This document shows, piece after piece, positions 46,337 to 55,221 of a DNA stretch of 64,000 bases. The notes under the pieces are model-generated. The model was not told where the DNA came from. It saw only the letters and a list, made by a program, of their open reading frames with translations, and did no database searches. Position numbers and translations under genes: made by a program. The DNA is from Pseudomonas sp. PICF141 (GTDB taxonomy: Bacteria; Pseudomonadota; Gammaproteobacteria; Pseudomonadales; Pseudomonadaceae). The DNA lies in NCBI RefSeq assembly GCF_002286815.1, contig NZ_MUNM01000054.1, forward strand, positions 1-64,000. The letters run 5' to 3'. Every line of letters begins with the position of its first letter. Position 1 is the first letter of the stretch.

Positions 46337-46819
46337 ATGTTGGAAAACTACTATCGCGAGCTGGTGTGTTTCCTGAACGCCAAGCTTGGCAACCGTCAGG
46401 TGGCCGAAGATGTGGTGCATGACGCTTATCTGCGGGTGCTGGAGCGTTCCAGTGACACGCCGATCGAACAACCCCGGGCGTTTCTATATCGCACCGCGCT
46501 CAATCTGGTGATCGACGACCACCGACGCAATGCCTTGCGGCAGGTCGAACCCCTGGACGTGCTCGACAGCGAAGAGCGCTACTTCACGCCATCCCCTCAT
46601 AACAGCCTCGATCATGGCCAGCGCCTGGACATGCTTCAGCGTGCACTGGCGGAGTTGCCAAAGCTGTGTCGCGAGAGTTTTCTTTTGCGCAAGATCGACG
46701 GCTTGTCGCACCCGCAAATCGCCGAGCGCCTGGGTATTTCCCGGGCGCTGGTGGAAAAGCACATCGTCAATGCCATGAAGCATTGCCGGGTGCGCATGCG
46801 CCAGTGGGACGCTCCCTGA
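46337..46819 (+). CDS. fpvI: FpvI, ECF sigma factor for ferripyoverdine receptor expression
   Basis: A 160-residue ECF sigma factor with region 2 (EDVVHDAYLRVLER, PRAFLYRTALNLVIDDHRR) and region 4 (LPKLCRESFLLRKIDGLSHPQIAERLGISRALVEKHIV). Placement between pvdR and pvdA matches PAO1 fpvI (PA2387), and the length matches too. FpvI directs fpvA transcription when the anti-sigma factor FpvR receives the FpvA signal. In PAO1, fpvR is the neighbour between fpvI and pvdR. Here the 303-bp gap has no room for it. The ATG at 46337 has GGGGAG just upstream. Expected control: Fur. Confidence 0.93.
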   Translation: MLENYYRELVCFLNAKLGNRQVAEDVVHDAYLRVLERSSDTPIEQPRAFLYRTALNLVIDDHRRNALRQVEPLDVLDSEERYFTPSPHNSLDHGQRLDMLQRALAELPKLCRESFLLRKIDGLSHPQIAERLGISRALVEKHIVNAMKHCRVRMRQWDAP

Positions 46820-46842
46820 TCGCCACTTCAATCAGGCCTCGT

Positions 46843-46866
46843 TAAATTTTTTTTCATTGTCCTCGT
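46843..46866 (+). promoter_or_regulatory. PvdS-type IS box for pvdA
   Basis: TAAAT at 46843-46847, 16 bases, CGT at 46864-46866. Perfect consensus, 97 bases upstream of pvdA and just after the fpvI stop. Confidence 0.92.
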
Positions 46867-46963
46867 TCCTATTCAACAGACGATCTGCTGCCGCACAAGG
46901 CCGGTCAGGTCACCCAGGCGCTTTATCCCCGCTGCTCCGGGGTTCATCCAGAGGACACTGGAA

Positions 46964-48301
46964 ATGACACAGGCAATTGCATCGCCCATCGTTCACGACC
47001 TGATCGGCGTCGGTTTCGGCCCTTCGAACCTGGCGCTGGCCATCGCCCTGCAAGAGCGCGGGCCGAGTCAGGGCGAGCTGGACGTGCTGTTTCTCGACAA
47101 GCAGGCGGACTACCGCTGGCATGGCAACACCCTGGTCACCCAGAGCGAACTGCAGATTTCCTTCCTCAAAGACCTGGTGACGCTGCGTAACCCCACCAGC
47201 CCCTATTCTTTCGTCAATTACCTCAAGCATCACGGTCGTCTGGTGGACTTCATCAACCTCGGCACGTTTTATCCGTGCCGCATGGAGTTCAACGATTACC
47301 TGCGCTGGGTCGCCGGGCAATTTACCGGGCAGAGCCGTTACGGCGAGGAGGTGTTGGCCATCGAGCCAGTGCTGCATCACCAGCAGGTCGAAGCACTGCG
47401 AGTGATCTCGCGTGATACGCAAGGCCGCCAGCAGGTGCGCACCACCCGTTCGGTAGTGGTCAGCGCCGGCGGTACACCGCGCATTCCCGAGGCGTTCAAG
47501 GCACTCAAGGATGACGGTCGGGTGTTCCATCACTCACAGTATCTGGAGCGCATGGCCAAACAGCCGTGCGTGAACAACCAACCGATGAACATTGCGATCA
47601 TCGGCGGCGGGCAGAGTGCGGCGGAAGCCTTTATCGATCTGAACGACAGCTTCCCGTCGGTGCAGGTGGACATGATCCTGCGCGGTTCGGCCCTGAAACC
47701 GGCCGATGACAGTCCTTTCGTCAATGAAGTGTTCTCGCCGCAATTCACCGACCTGGTGTTTCAGCAGGCCAGCGGCGAGCGCGAGCGTCTGGTCAACGAG
47801 TACCACAACACCAATTATTCGGTGGTCGATATCGACCTGATCGAACGCATCTACGGCATCTTCTACCGGCAGAAAGTCTCGGGCATTGCGCGCCATGCGT
47901 TCCGTACCCTGACCACCGTCGAAAAGGCCACCGCCACCGAGCGCGGCATCGAGCTGGCGGTGCGCGACAACGCCACCGGTGAAGTCACGGTTCGTCATTA
48001 CGACGCCGTGGTACTGGCCACCGGTTACGAGCGTCAGCTGCACCGCAAACTGCTGGCGCCGCTGGAACAGTACCTGGGCGATTTCGAGGTCGACCGCCAC
48101 TACAAAATGATCACCGATGAGCGCTGCAAGGCCGGCATTTACATGCAGGGCTTCTGCCAGGCCAGCCACGGCTTGAGCGACACCTTGCTGTCGATCCTGC
48201 CGATCCGCGCCGATGAAATTGCCGGCTCGTTGTATGAGCATGGCAAGTCGCGGGGGCATGGCCGCTCGGTGATGGATGTGTTGTTGGCGACTGCCAGCTA
48301 A
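46964..48301 (+). CDS. pvdA: PvdA, L-ornithine N5-monooxygenase
   Basis: A 445-residue FAD/NADPH N-hydroxylating monooxygenase, the usual PvdA length. The FAD motif GVGFGPSNLALA is near residue 16, the NADPH motif IIGGGQSAAEAF near 210, and ATGYE lies towards the C terminus, as in lysine/ornithine hydroxylases. It makes N5-hydroxyornithine for the hydroxamate iron ligand. With no pvdF (formyltransferase) in the window and an apparent OHOrn module at the end of the NRPS line, its product is likely used unformylated and cyclised. The ATG at 46964 follows GAGGA at 46950. It is monocistronic, ending in a REP pair. Confidence 0.97.
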   Translation: MTQAIASPIVHDLIGVGFGPSNLALAIALQERGPSQGELDVLFLDKQADYRWHGNTLVTQSELQISFLKDLVTLRNPTSPYSFVNYLKHHGRLVDFINLGTFYPCRMEFNDYLRWVAGQFTGQSRYGEEVLAIEPVLHHQQVEALRVISRDTQGRQQVRTTRSVVVSAGGTPRIPEAFKALKDDGRVFHHSQYLERMAKQPCVNNQPMNIAIIGGGQSAAEAFIDLNDSFPSVQVDMILRGSALKPADDSPFVNEVFSPQFTDLVFQQASGERERLVNEYHNTNYSVVDIDLIERIYGIFYRQKVSGIARHAFRTLTTVEKATATERGIELAVRDNATGEVTVRHYDAVVLATGYERQLHRKLLAPLEQYLGDFEVDRHYKMITDERCKAGIYMQGFCQASHGLSDTLLSILPIRADEIAGSLYEHGKSRGHGRSVMDVLLATAS

Positions 48302-48319
48302 ACCTTTTGCACCTGCCAA

Positions 48320-48420
48320 GCCGCTATCGCGGGCAAGCCCGCTCCCACAGTTTGATCTTCAGTCACCAAATCTGTGTTCACTGAAGATCCCTGTGGGAGC
48401 GGGCTTGCCCGCGATGCGGC
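48320..48420. repeat. Inverted pair of REP sequences after pvdA
   Basis: GCGGGCAAGCCCGCTCCCACAG and its reverse complement CTGTGGGAGCGGGCTTGCCCGC face each other across about 40 bases. A likely transcription stop for pvdA. The rest of 48302-48626 holds the palindrome at 48541 and the leader of the next gene. Confidence 0.85.
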
Positions 48421-48540
48421 TCAAAAACACCACGAATCCAGAGTCCTGAACCTGCTGAAGAATCCCGCGCTGCAACGGCGCGGCGAATCCCGACCCGCTC
48501 CTTGAGCGCCATGTACTGAAGGAATAAATGGCGCAGTTTT

Positions 48541-48554
48541 TAGGAAATGTCCTA
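48541..48554. promoter_or_regulatory. Palindrome TAGGAAATGTCCTA, candidate response-regulator site
   Basis: TAGGA-AATG-TCCTA is a perfect inverted repeat. Its left half TAGGAAA is the reverse complement of the BvgA heptad TTTCCTA, and the right half TGTCCTA matches 6 of 7. It lies 72 bases before a BvgS/EvgS-like signalling operon, so autoregulation by the NarL-type regulator is plausible. Confidence 0.45.
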
Positions 48555-48626
48555 CAGAACGCATCTTCGGTCTTGCGTAGCCTTGCCGCCTCATTCATCA
48601 GTCATCGATTGACCTGGAGGCACGCG

Positions 48627-49064
48627 ATGATCAATAAAGCCTTGCGTATCCTGATCGCCGACGAACAGCATTTTCACCGGATGAAAACCGAGCGGCTGTT
48701 CAATCAGCTCGGTTATTACCGCGTGGCCCCGGTACAAAGCCTTGTGGAGATGCTGACTCTGATCGAGTACGCCTGGGAGCCATTTGACCTGGTGGTCATC
48801 AATGCCTCGCTGGCGGATGGGGCATTGGACCTGCTCGGGTTCTTCCTCGATAACGGCCAGGTTCACCACGCCTTGATCTACGATGGCCGGCAGGCACCGT
48901 TGTCGCCGACCCTGGCCACCGGTGTTGAACAGAAGGTTCAGGTGAGCCACGGGGCGCGGCCTGATCTGGAGTCCATTCAACGGCTGATGGCGCTCATCGA
49001 TCCGCCTGCGGGTGAAGCTGCACAGTCCTTCCTGCCTGCGCAATATCAGCATCAAATTGCCTGA
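48627..49064 (+). CDS. Degenerate receiver-domain protein (pseudo-response regulator)
   Basis: A 145-residue stand-alone receiver-like protein. It aligns with the next regulator: LRILIADEQHF corresponds to VLIVDDHPVV, and FDLVVINASLADGALDLL to FNLVILDLVMPGGDGLELL. The phosphoacceptor Asp is therefore replaced by Asn, and the conserved Thr/Ser and Lys are not evident. No output domain follows. It probably acts as a phosphorylation-independent partner or decoy in the relay encoded downstream, which is inference. I chose the ATG at 48627 because CTGGAGG precedes it; an in-frame reading from 48528 lacks a ribosome site. Confidence 0.8.
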   Translation: MINKALRILIADEQHFHRMKTERLFNQLGYYRVAPVQSLVEMLTLIEYAWEPFDLVVINASLADGALDLLGFFLDNGQVHHALIYDGRQAPLSPTLATGVEQKVQVSHGARPDLESIQRLMALIDPPAGEAAQSFLPAQYQHQIA

Positions 49065-49217
49065 TTTCGGGTTACCGCTCGTCGGTACTATCATTTCTGA
49101 CAGGTGTCTTTTGCCTGTCTGCCGTGCAAAAGTCCTGGCGCAGCCGTTGCGTCCGGTCCGTCATCATCCAGAGTGCCGTCGTGGCGCAATCATCGGGTCT
49201 TTGGACAGGATTTCTCC

Positions 49218-49838
49218 ATGAAGAAAGTGCTGATTGTGGACGATCATCCGGTGGTACGCGCCGCAGTCAGACTTGTCCTTGAGCTGGAGGGATTCAAACA
49301 TATTCATGAGGCGTCCAGCGGTGGCGAGGCGATATCGTTACTCCACGAACATTCATTCAATCTGGTAATCCTCGATCTGGTCATGCCCGGCGGCGATGGG
49401 CTGGAACTGCTGGATCGGATCAGGGCCAGTGACTGGTCATGCCTGGTACTGGTTTTCACCTCTCTGGACCCACTGTTTTTTCAAGAGCGTTGCATGCGTG
49501 CCGGAGCTATGGCGTATGTCGCCAAGACCAACGTCCTGAGCCAATTGCACAAAGCCGTGCATGCGGTCATGACCGGTTATACCTATTTTGCGCGGCTGCC
49601 TTCGGTATCGCAGGACGCCTTGCAACGCAGCGAAAAACAGATGATCGACAAGCTCTCCAATCGCGAACTGACCATCCTGCAATACCTGGCCCGGGGTATG
49701 AGTAACAAAAACATCGCCGAGCTTATGCACCTGAGTCACAAGACCGTCAGCACCTACAAGACCCGCTTGATCGAAAAGCTCGGCGTGAACGCGGCGGTGC
49801 ACCTGCGGGACTTCGCCAAGCGCAATCATCTGATCTGA
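49218..49838 (+). CDS. NarL/LuxR-type response regulator (BvgA/EvgA-like)
   Basis: A 206-residue two-domain regulator. The receiver begins KKVLIVDDHPVVRAAV, with phosphoacceptor in VILDLVMPGGDG, Thr in VFTSL and Lys in VAKTN. The LuxR-type helix-turn-helix has LSNRELTILQYLARGMSNKNIAELMHLSHKTVSTYKTRLIEKLGV in the last 60 residues. The kinase gene directly abuts its stop (TGA-ATG), marking it as the cognate regulator. The ATG at 49218 has ACAGGA upstream. The 153-bp leader contains a small GACAGG/CCTGTC hairpin (49099-49119) but no obvious promoter. Confidence 0.92.
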   Translation: MKKVLIVDDHPVVRAAVRLVLELEGFKHIHEASSGGEAISLLHEHSFNLVILDLVMPGGDGLELLDRIRASDWSCLVLVFTSLDPLFFQERCMRAGAMAYVAKTNVLSQLHKAVHAVMTGYTYFARLPSVSQDALQRSEKQMIDKLSNRELTILQYLARGMSNKNIAELMHLSHKTVSTYKTRLIEKLGVNAAVHLRDFAKRNHLI

Positions 49839-52800
49839 ATGAAACCGACCGTGCCCATCGTTTTGTTGGCCTTGATACTGAGCCTTGTATCGCACGTTTC
49901 AGTGTCACTGGCCGACGAGCCGCAGCAGTTGCATCTGCTGGGGCGCTCCACCGTGGAGGGCGTTGAGGTCAGGCTGGAGGAAAAGGACTGGCAATGGCTG
50001 CGCGATAAACGAACCCTGCGCCTGGGGGTAACGGGGGCGGATTACCCGCCGTTCGAGGTGACGCGCCATCGCGCTGTGCTGGAAGGGATTACCGCCGATT
50101 ACGCCAACCTGCTGGGGCAACTGCTGCACGTCAAGATCGACGTGCTGCGCTACGCCACTCGTGAAGCCGCCATGGACGCCCTCAAACGCCATGAACTGGA
50201 TCTGCTCGGGACATCGAACAACTTCGAATTGGCCGACCCTGCGCTGACCCGGTCCCGAGCCTATGCCGAAGATCAGCCGATGCTGGTCACCCGAGTGGAC
50301 GAGCGAATGCCCGTCGACCTTGCCGGCAAACGCATTGCCATGGTCGAAGACTATTTGCAGGCTCAGACGGTTGAAGCGTTTTATCCCGAGGCAAGTTTGC
50401 AGCTCTATCCCTCGGCACTCGTTGCCCTCGGTGCAGTAGCGTTCGGGCCAGACGATGTGTACCTGGGCGACTTCATCAGCGCCAATTACCTGATCAACAA
50501 CAACTACCTCAATAATGTTCATCTGGCGGGGCCTTCCGGTCTGGATGCCAATCCGTTCGGCTTCGCTTTGGCGAAGGACAATCCGCGTCTCAAAAGCATC
50601 ATCGACAAGGCGCTGGCGGCGATTCCGATGGAACAGCGCGTCGTCATCGAAGTGCGCTGGAGTGCCGGTAAGGCTGATTCGGCGGGTCAGGAACAGGTGA
50701 GTTTGAGCCCCAGCGAACAACGCTGGCTGGAGCGGCATCCGGTAGTCACTGTGGGTGCGATCGACAACTTTGCCCCGCTGACGTTCTACAATGCCCAAGG
50801 CCGGCTCAGCGGGTTGACGGCGCAGTTGCTGACGCTGATCAGCCAGCGCAGCGGTTTGACCTTTGAGGTGCAACGTGGCCATTCACTGGACCGGCAGATC
50901 GAGCAACTCCAGGAGGGTGAAATCGATCTATTACCGGTGATTACTCCCAGTACCGAACGTGAAGACGCGTTGCTGTTTACCCGCGCCTATCTCAGCAATC
51001 CATTTGTGCTGGTCAGTGCAACGACCCAAGGCAGCCCCAGGACGCTGGACGAGCTGGCCGGTAAACGCCTGGCGATTTATCGTGGTCACCCGTTGTTCGG
51101 GTTCATACAGATGCGGGCGCCGCAGGTGCGCCTGATCGAGGTGCAAAGTCCGGCCGAGGGCATGGAACGGGTGATCAAGGGGCAGGCTGATGCGACGCTC
51201 AGTTCATTGATCGTCGCCCGTTACCTGATCGCTCGGCATTTCCCGGATCATCTGCGCATCAGCAGCACCGTCGGTGACCAACCCGCCCGAATTGCCCTGG
51301 CCACGCACCGCGGCGCGCTGGAGTTGCACTCGATTCTGAACAAGGCGTTGCTGAGCATATCGCCTCAGGAAATGGACGATCTGGTGGCCCGCTGGAGCAA
51401 TGATGTGGTGCCGGATGACAGCTATTGGCTGCGCCATCGTCAAGGCATTCTTCAGGCGTTTGCCGTGGCTGGCGCCTTGTTGTTGCTCGCCCTGGGCTGG
51501 ATCGCCTGGCAACGCCGGCAAATTCGCCAGCGTCAGCAGTGGTTGCAGCAATTGCAGGAGGCCAAGAACGAGGCGGACGATGCCAACCGCGCCAAAACCA
51601 CTTTTCTGGCGACCATGAGTCATGAGATCCGCACCCCGATGAGTGCCCTGATCGGCATGCTCGAACTGGCCCTAAAACGGGCGGAGGAGGGCGTTACCGA
51701 TCGCTTTGCCATTGAGGTCGCGTCCAATGCCGCACAGCAATTGCTGGCGCTGATCGGTGACATTCTGGACATCGCCCGTATCGAATCCGGACATTTGTCC
51801 CTGACACCTGAACGCGCCAATCTTCGGGAGCTGGTGGCGTCGGTGTGCCGGGTTTTCGAAGGCCTTGCACGGCAAAATGAACTGGCGTGGCGCATCGATC
51901 TGGACGAACACAGTGACTGCGATGTGTTGATCGATCCCACCCGTTTCAAGCAGGTGCTGTCCAATCTGCTGAGCAATTCCATCAAGTTCACCCGTGAGGG
52001 CGAGGTGAGCCTGACGCTGCGGGTCACGCCGATGCCGTCGGGGCATCTGGCGGTCAATGTCCGCATCGAAGACACCGGCATGGGTATCAGCGACGTTGAC
52101 CGGCAACGGTTGTTCAGTCCGTTCGCTCAAGCCGGCAATAACCAGCAGTCAGCTCGCGGCGGCTCCGGGTTGGGCCTGGTGATCAGCCGCACCCTGTGCG
52201 AAATGATGGGCGGCCGGCTGCAACTCGACAGCGTCCTTGGACAAGGCACGCAAGTCGACATCACCCTTGAGCTGATCGCACTGCAACCGTTGCCTTGCAT
52301 TGCGGCAGTGGAAAGCGGGGTGCAGGTGCCGATGCGCTCGCTGACGATTCTGGTGGTCGACGATCATCCGGCTAATCGGTTGTTGCTTTCATGGCAACTG
52401 AGCCATCTGGGGCATCGTGTTCTGGAGGCTGAAGAAGGCGCCCGGGGGCTGGAGCTGTGGCGCGAACATGAGTTCGATCTGGTGGTTACCGACTGCAATA
52501 TGCCCAGGCTCAGTGGTTACGAGCTGGCGGGTGCAATCCGCGATGAAGAGCGCGCCCAGGGATTACCGTCGACGCTGATTCTGGGCTTTACCGCCAATGC
52601 ACAGCCTGAGGAAAAAGTCCGCTGCCTGCAGGCTGGTATGGACGACTGCCTGTTCAAACCCATTCTGCTGGCGGATTTGAGCGCATGGCTGGCGTCCAGG
52701 TTTGCAAGCGAAGCACCACAGACGCTCCAAGAGCAGCTCGCGCCCGAGATGGATTTGAGTGGCCTGGAGCAATACGTCGGTGCCGACCGCACGTTGCTTG

Positions 52801-53081
52801 ATCACCTGGTGCGTGAACTGGCGGTCACTAACCGCAGTGACCGGAACAATCTGCTGCAGGCGCATGCCAAGGGTGATCGCCATGACCTGCAAGACCTGGC
52901 GCACCGCATCAAGGGCAGCGCGCGCATGGTCCGGGCGCTGCGTTTGATTGAGCATTGCGAGCGACTGGAGCGTGTCATCGATGAGGGCAACACGCTGCTG
53001 CTCGATGAAGCTGTCGATCGGTTGCAGCATGCCATGGCATCGCTGGACAAGCATTTGAGCGCCGATTTGCGCCAAGGCTGA
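49839..53081 (+). CDS. Unorthodox hybrid sensor kinase (BvgS/EvgS-like)
   Basis: A 1080-residue membrane kinase. A signal peptide (LLALILSLVSHVSVSLA) is followed by two periplasmic solute-binding (Venus-flytrap) domains (about 50-275 and 295-525), then one membrane helix near 545-560. The HisKA domain has His595 in MSHEIRTPMSALIG. The HATPase domain shows SNLLSNSIKFT and GGSGLGLVISRTLC. A receiver with Asp885 in VVTDCNMP and an Hpt domain with His1022 in LAHRIKGSARM complete the phosphorelay. Phosphate should pass His595, Asp885, His1022, then the NarL-type regulator next door. No PAS domain is evident. The ligand cannot be predicted. The start abuts the regulator stop with no clear ribosome site, implying coupling. 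Confidence 0.95.
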   Translation: MKPTVPIVLLALILSLVSHVSVSLADEPQQLHLLGRSTVEGVEVRLEEKDWQWLRDKRTLRLGVTGADYPPFEVTRHRAVLEGITADYANLLGQLLHVKIDVLRYATREAAMDALKRHELDLLGTSNNFELADPALTRSRAYAEDQPMLVTRVDERMPVDLAGKRIAMVEDYLQAQTVEAFYPEASLQLYPSALVALGAVAFGPDDVYLGDFISANYLINNNYLNNVHLAGPSGLDANPFGFALAKDNPRLKSIIDKALAAIPMEQRVVIEVRWSAGKADSAGQEQVSLSPSEQRWLERHPVVTVGAIDNFAPLTFYNAQGRLSGLTAQLLTLISQRSGLTFEVQRGHSLDRQIEQLQEGEIDLLPVITPSTEREDALLFTRAYLSNPFVLVSATTQGSPRTLDELAGKRLAIYRGHPLFGFIQMRAPQVRLIEVQSPAEGMERVIKGQADATLSSLIVARYLIARHFPDHLRISSTVGDQPARIALATHRGALELHSILNKALLSISPQEMDDLVARWSNDVVPDDSYWLRHRQGILQAFAVAGALLLLALGWIAWQRRQIRQRQQWLQQLQEAKNEADDANRAKTTFLATMSHEIRTPMSALIGMLELALKRAEEGVTDRFAIEVASNAAQQLLALIGDILDIARIESGHLSLTPERANLRELVASVCRVFEGLARQNELAWRIDLDEHSDCDVLIDPTRFKQVLSNLLSNSIKFTREGEVSLTLRVTPMPSGHLAVNVRIEDTGMGISDVDRQRLFSPFAQAGNNQQSARGGSGLGLVISRTLCEMMGGRLQLDSVLGQGTQVDITLELIALQPLPCIAAVESGVQVPMRSLTILVVDDHPANRLLLSWQLSHLGHRVLEAEEGARGLELWREHEFDLVVTDCNMPRLSGYELAGAIRDEERAQGLPSTLILGFTANAQPEEKVRCLQAGMDDCLFKPILLADLSAWLASRFASEAPQTLQEQLAPEMDLSGLEQYVGADRTLLDHLVRELAVTNRSDRNNLLQAHAKGDRHDLQDLAHRIKGSARMVRALRLIEHCERLERVIDEGNTLLLDEAVDRLQHAMASLDKHLSADLRQG

Positions 53082-53120
53082 AACGTTGTTTTCAAGTCAT
53101 GAATGGAGAATCGAAAGCGC

Positions 53121-53200
53121 AAAAGATCGCAGCCTTCGGCGCCGCGATATCGCAGTCAAACACAATCCCCGGTAGGAACTGCCGAAGGCTGCGATCTTTT
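53121..53200. repeat. Inverted repeat, likely bidirectional terminator
   Basis: AAAAGATCGCAGCCTTCGGC at 53121 is reversed as GCCGAAGGCTGCGATCTTTT ending at 53200, between the convergent kinase and LysR genes. Confidence 0.85.
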
Positions 53201-53212
53201 GATTTGCTGCTT

Positions 53213-54118
53213 TTAAGCAATATCGCTATGGCTGAATTCCTCACCCAGAAAGTCGATCAAGGTCCGCACCGACGGCAGCAATCCGCGTCGTGACGGGAAG
53301 ATCGCATGCACGATCCCGCACTTGGGTGTCCAGCCCGGCACCAGTTCCACCAGTCGGCCGGCGGCAATGTCATCGCGCACCACCACACTGGGCAGGTGGG
53401 CGATGCCGATGCCGGCGAGTACCGCGTGACGCAAGGCCAGCAAGTCGTCGGTGACCATCCGCGGGGTATGACGAATCAGCGCGCTGGCGCCATCGGCACC
53501 GAACAATTCCCACTGGTACTCGCGCTGCGCGCCACCCCAATGCACGCTCGGCAGACCGCTGAGGTCGGCCGGTGTGGCCGGTGATGACAAGCGCTGCAAA
53601 AACGCCGGAACCCCCACCAGGCATTGGGTGCTGTTGCCCAGCACCTTCATCACCATGTCGGTGTTTTCCAGTGGCGGAAAGCGCACACGCAGCGCGATGT
53701 CGAACCCTTCGTGGATCAGATCGACCCGGCGGTTGGTGCTTTCGATGAACAATTCCACCAGCGGGTATTTGAGCATGTAGCGGGTCAGCATCGGCCCGAC
53801 CCAGGAATTCAGCAGCGCTGTCGGGCAACTGATGCGCACCAGGCCCTGGGGTTCGGAGCGATTGCGTTCGATCAGTTCGGCAGCGCTTTCGGCTTCCACC
53901 CGCATGGCCAGGCAACGCTGGTAATACGCCTGGCCGATTTCGGTCAACGAACAATGCCGACTGCTGCGGTGCAGCAAGCGCACACCGAGGCGTTCTTCGA
54001 GCTCGGCGATGCGTCGGCTGAGCTTGGATTTGGGCATGTCCAGCGCGCGCCCGGCCGGGGCGAAACCGCGGTGTTCCACCACTTGGGTGAAGTAGTACAG
54101 GGTGTTGAGGTCTTCCAT
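53213..54118 (-). CDS. LysR-family transcriptional regulator
   Basis: A 301-residue regulator. An N-terminal winged helix-turn-helix (MEDLNTLYYFTQVVEHRGFAPAGRALDMPKSKLSRRIAELEERLGVRLLHR) is followed by a substrate-binding co-inducer domain (about 90-295). It is divergent from the pirin gene across 107 bp, the usual arrangement for a LysR regulator controlling its neighbour, so the pirin and possibly the isochorismatase gene are likely targets. The inducer is unknown. Confidence 0.93.
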   Translation of the reverse strand: MEDLNTLYYFTQVVEHRGFAPAGRALDMPKSKLSRRIAELEERLGVRLLHRSSRHCSLTEIGQAYYQRCLAMRVEAESAAELIERNRSEPQGLVRISCPTALLNSWVGPMLTRYMLKYPLVELFIESTNRRVDLIHEGFDIALRVRFPPLENTDMVMKVLGNSTQCLVGVPAFLQRLSSPATPADLSGLPSVHWGGAQREYQWELFGADGASALIRHTPRMVTDDLLALRHAVLAGIGIAHLPSVVVRDDIAAGRLVELVPGWTPKCGIVHAIFPSRRGLLPSVRTLIDFLGEEFSHSDIA

Positions 54119-54225
54119 AATCGTTCTCCAAATAGAACGCTAAGGCTGATTTTTGCAGTCTAGCGCACCAAAGGCGCCGGTTTTAAGCTTTGTCCATCGC
54201 GTCACACCACAGATTTGGAGGAAAG

Positions 54226-55092
54226 ATGAAAAACATCATCGGTCTCTACACCAGCCCACGGCCTCATTGGGTCGGCGACGGTTTTCCGGTTCGCACGCTG
54301 TTTTCCTACGACAACCTGGGCAAACACATCAGCCCGTTTCTGCTGCTGGATCACGCCGGCCCTGCCGAATTCACCCCGACCACCGAGCGTCGTGGCGTTG
54401 GTCAGCATCCGCACCGCGGTTTCGAAACCGTGACTATCGTCTACAAGGGCGAACTGGAACACCGCGACTCCACCGGCAGCGGCGGCAAGATCGGCCCCGG
54501 CGATGTGCAATGGATGACCGCAGCGTCGGGAATTCTCCATGAAGAGTTCCACTCCGAAGGTTTCGCCAAGAGTGGCGGCACCCTGGAAATGGTGCAGCTG
54601 TGGGTCAATCTGCCGGCCAGGGACAAGATGGCCGAGCCCGGTTACCAGACGATTCTCGACGCTGACATCCCGAGCATTTCACTGAAGAACAACGCTGGCA
54701 GCCTGCGCTTGATCGCCGGTGAGTTCGAAGGCCACAGCGGCCCGGCGCGGACCTTTACACCAATCGATGTGTGGGACGTTCGCTTGAACGCCGGCAAGTT
54801 GCTGACCCTGGATCTGCACCAAGGCCGCAACACGGCACTGGTGGTGCTGCGCGGCACGGTTCAGGTCAATGGTGTGGAACTGGTTCGTGAAGGGCAGTTG
54901 GCGCTGTTCGAGCGCGATGGCGATCAGCTCAGCCTGCAAGCCAATAACGACGCCGTGGTGCTGGTGCTCAGCGGCGAGCCGATCGATGAACCCATTGTCG
55001 GCCACGGCCCGTTCGTGATGAACAGCGAGCAGGAGATTCACCAGGCCTTTGCCGATTTTCAATCGGGCCGGTTCGGCCGGATGAGTGATTGA
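54226..55092 (+). CDS. Pirin family protein
   Basis: A 288-residue bicupin. The N-terminal cupin carries HPHRGFETVTIVYKGELEHRDS and ILHEEFHSE, where the His and Glu residues are the expected metal ligands; a C-terminal pirin cupin follows (about 175-285). Bacterial pirins are iron or quercetin-2,3-dioxygenase-like proteins of varied role; nothing here fixes the function. The ATG at 54226 is placed 3 bases after GGAGGAA, a strong site. It is divergent from the LysR gene and 129 bp ahead of a hydrolase gene in the same direction. Confidence 0.92.
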   Translation: MKNIIGLYTSPRPHWVGDGFPVRTLFSYDNLGKHISPFLLLDHAGPAEFTPTTERRGVGQHPHRGFETVTIVYKGELEHRDSTGSGGKIGPGDVQWMTAASGILHEEFHSEGFAKSGGTLEMVQLWVNLPARDKMAEPGYQTILDADIPSISLKNNAGSLRLIAGEFEGHSGPARTFTPIDVWDVRLNAGKLLTLDLHQGRNTALVVLRGTVQVNGVELVREGQLALFERDGDQLSLQANNDAVVLVLSGEPIDEPIVGHGPFVMNSEQEIHQAFADFQSGRFGRMSD

Positions 55093-55221
55093 AATCATTG
55101 TTGTAGCGCTGTGTGGCGTGCCGGGTTTGGCTGACTACGCTTGCCTGGCCGCGTTTAAACGAAAAATCAGAGTTCACTTCCGCCGGCCCGTTCGGCATCA
55201 ACAAAAAGCGAGGATTACCCC

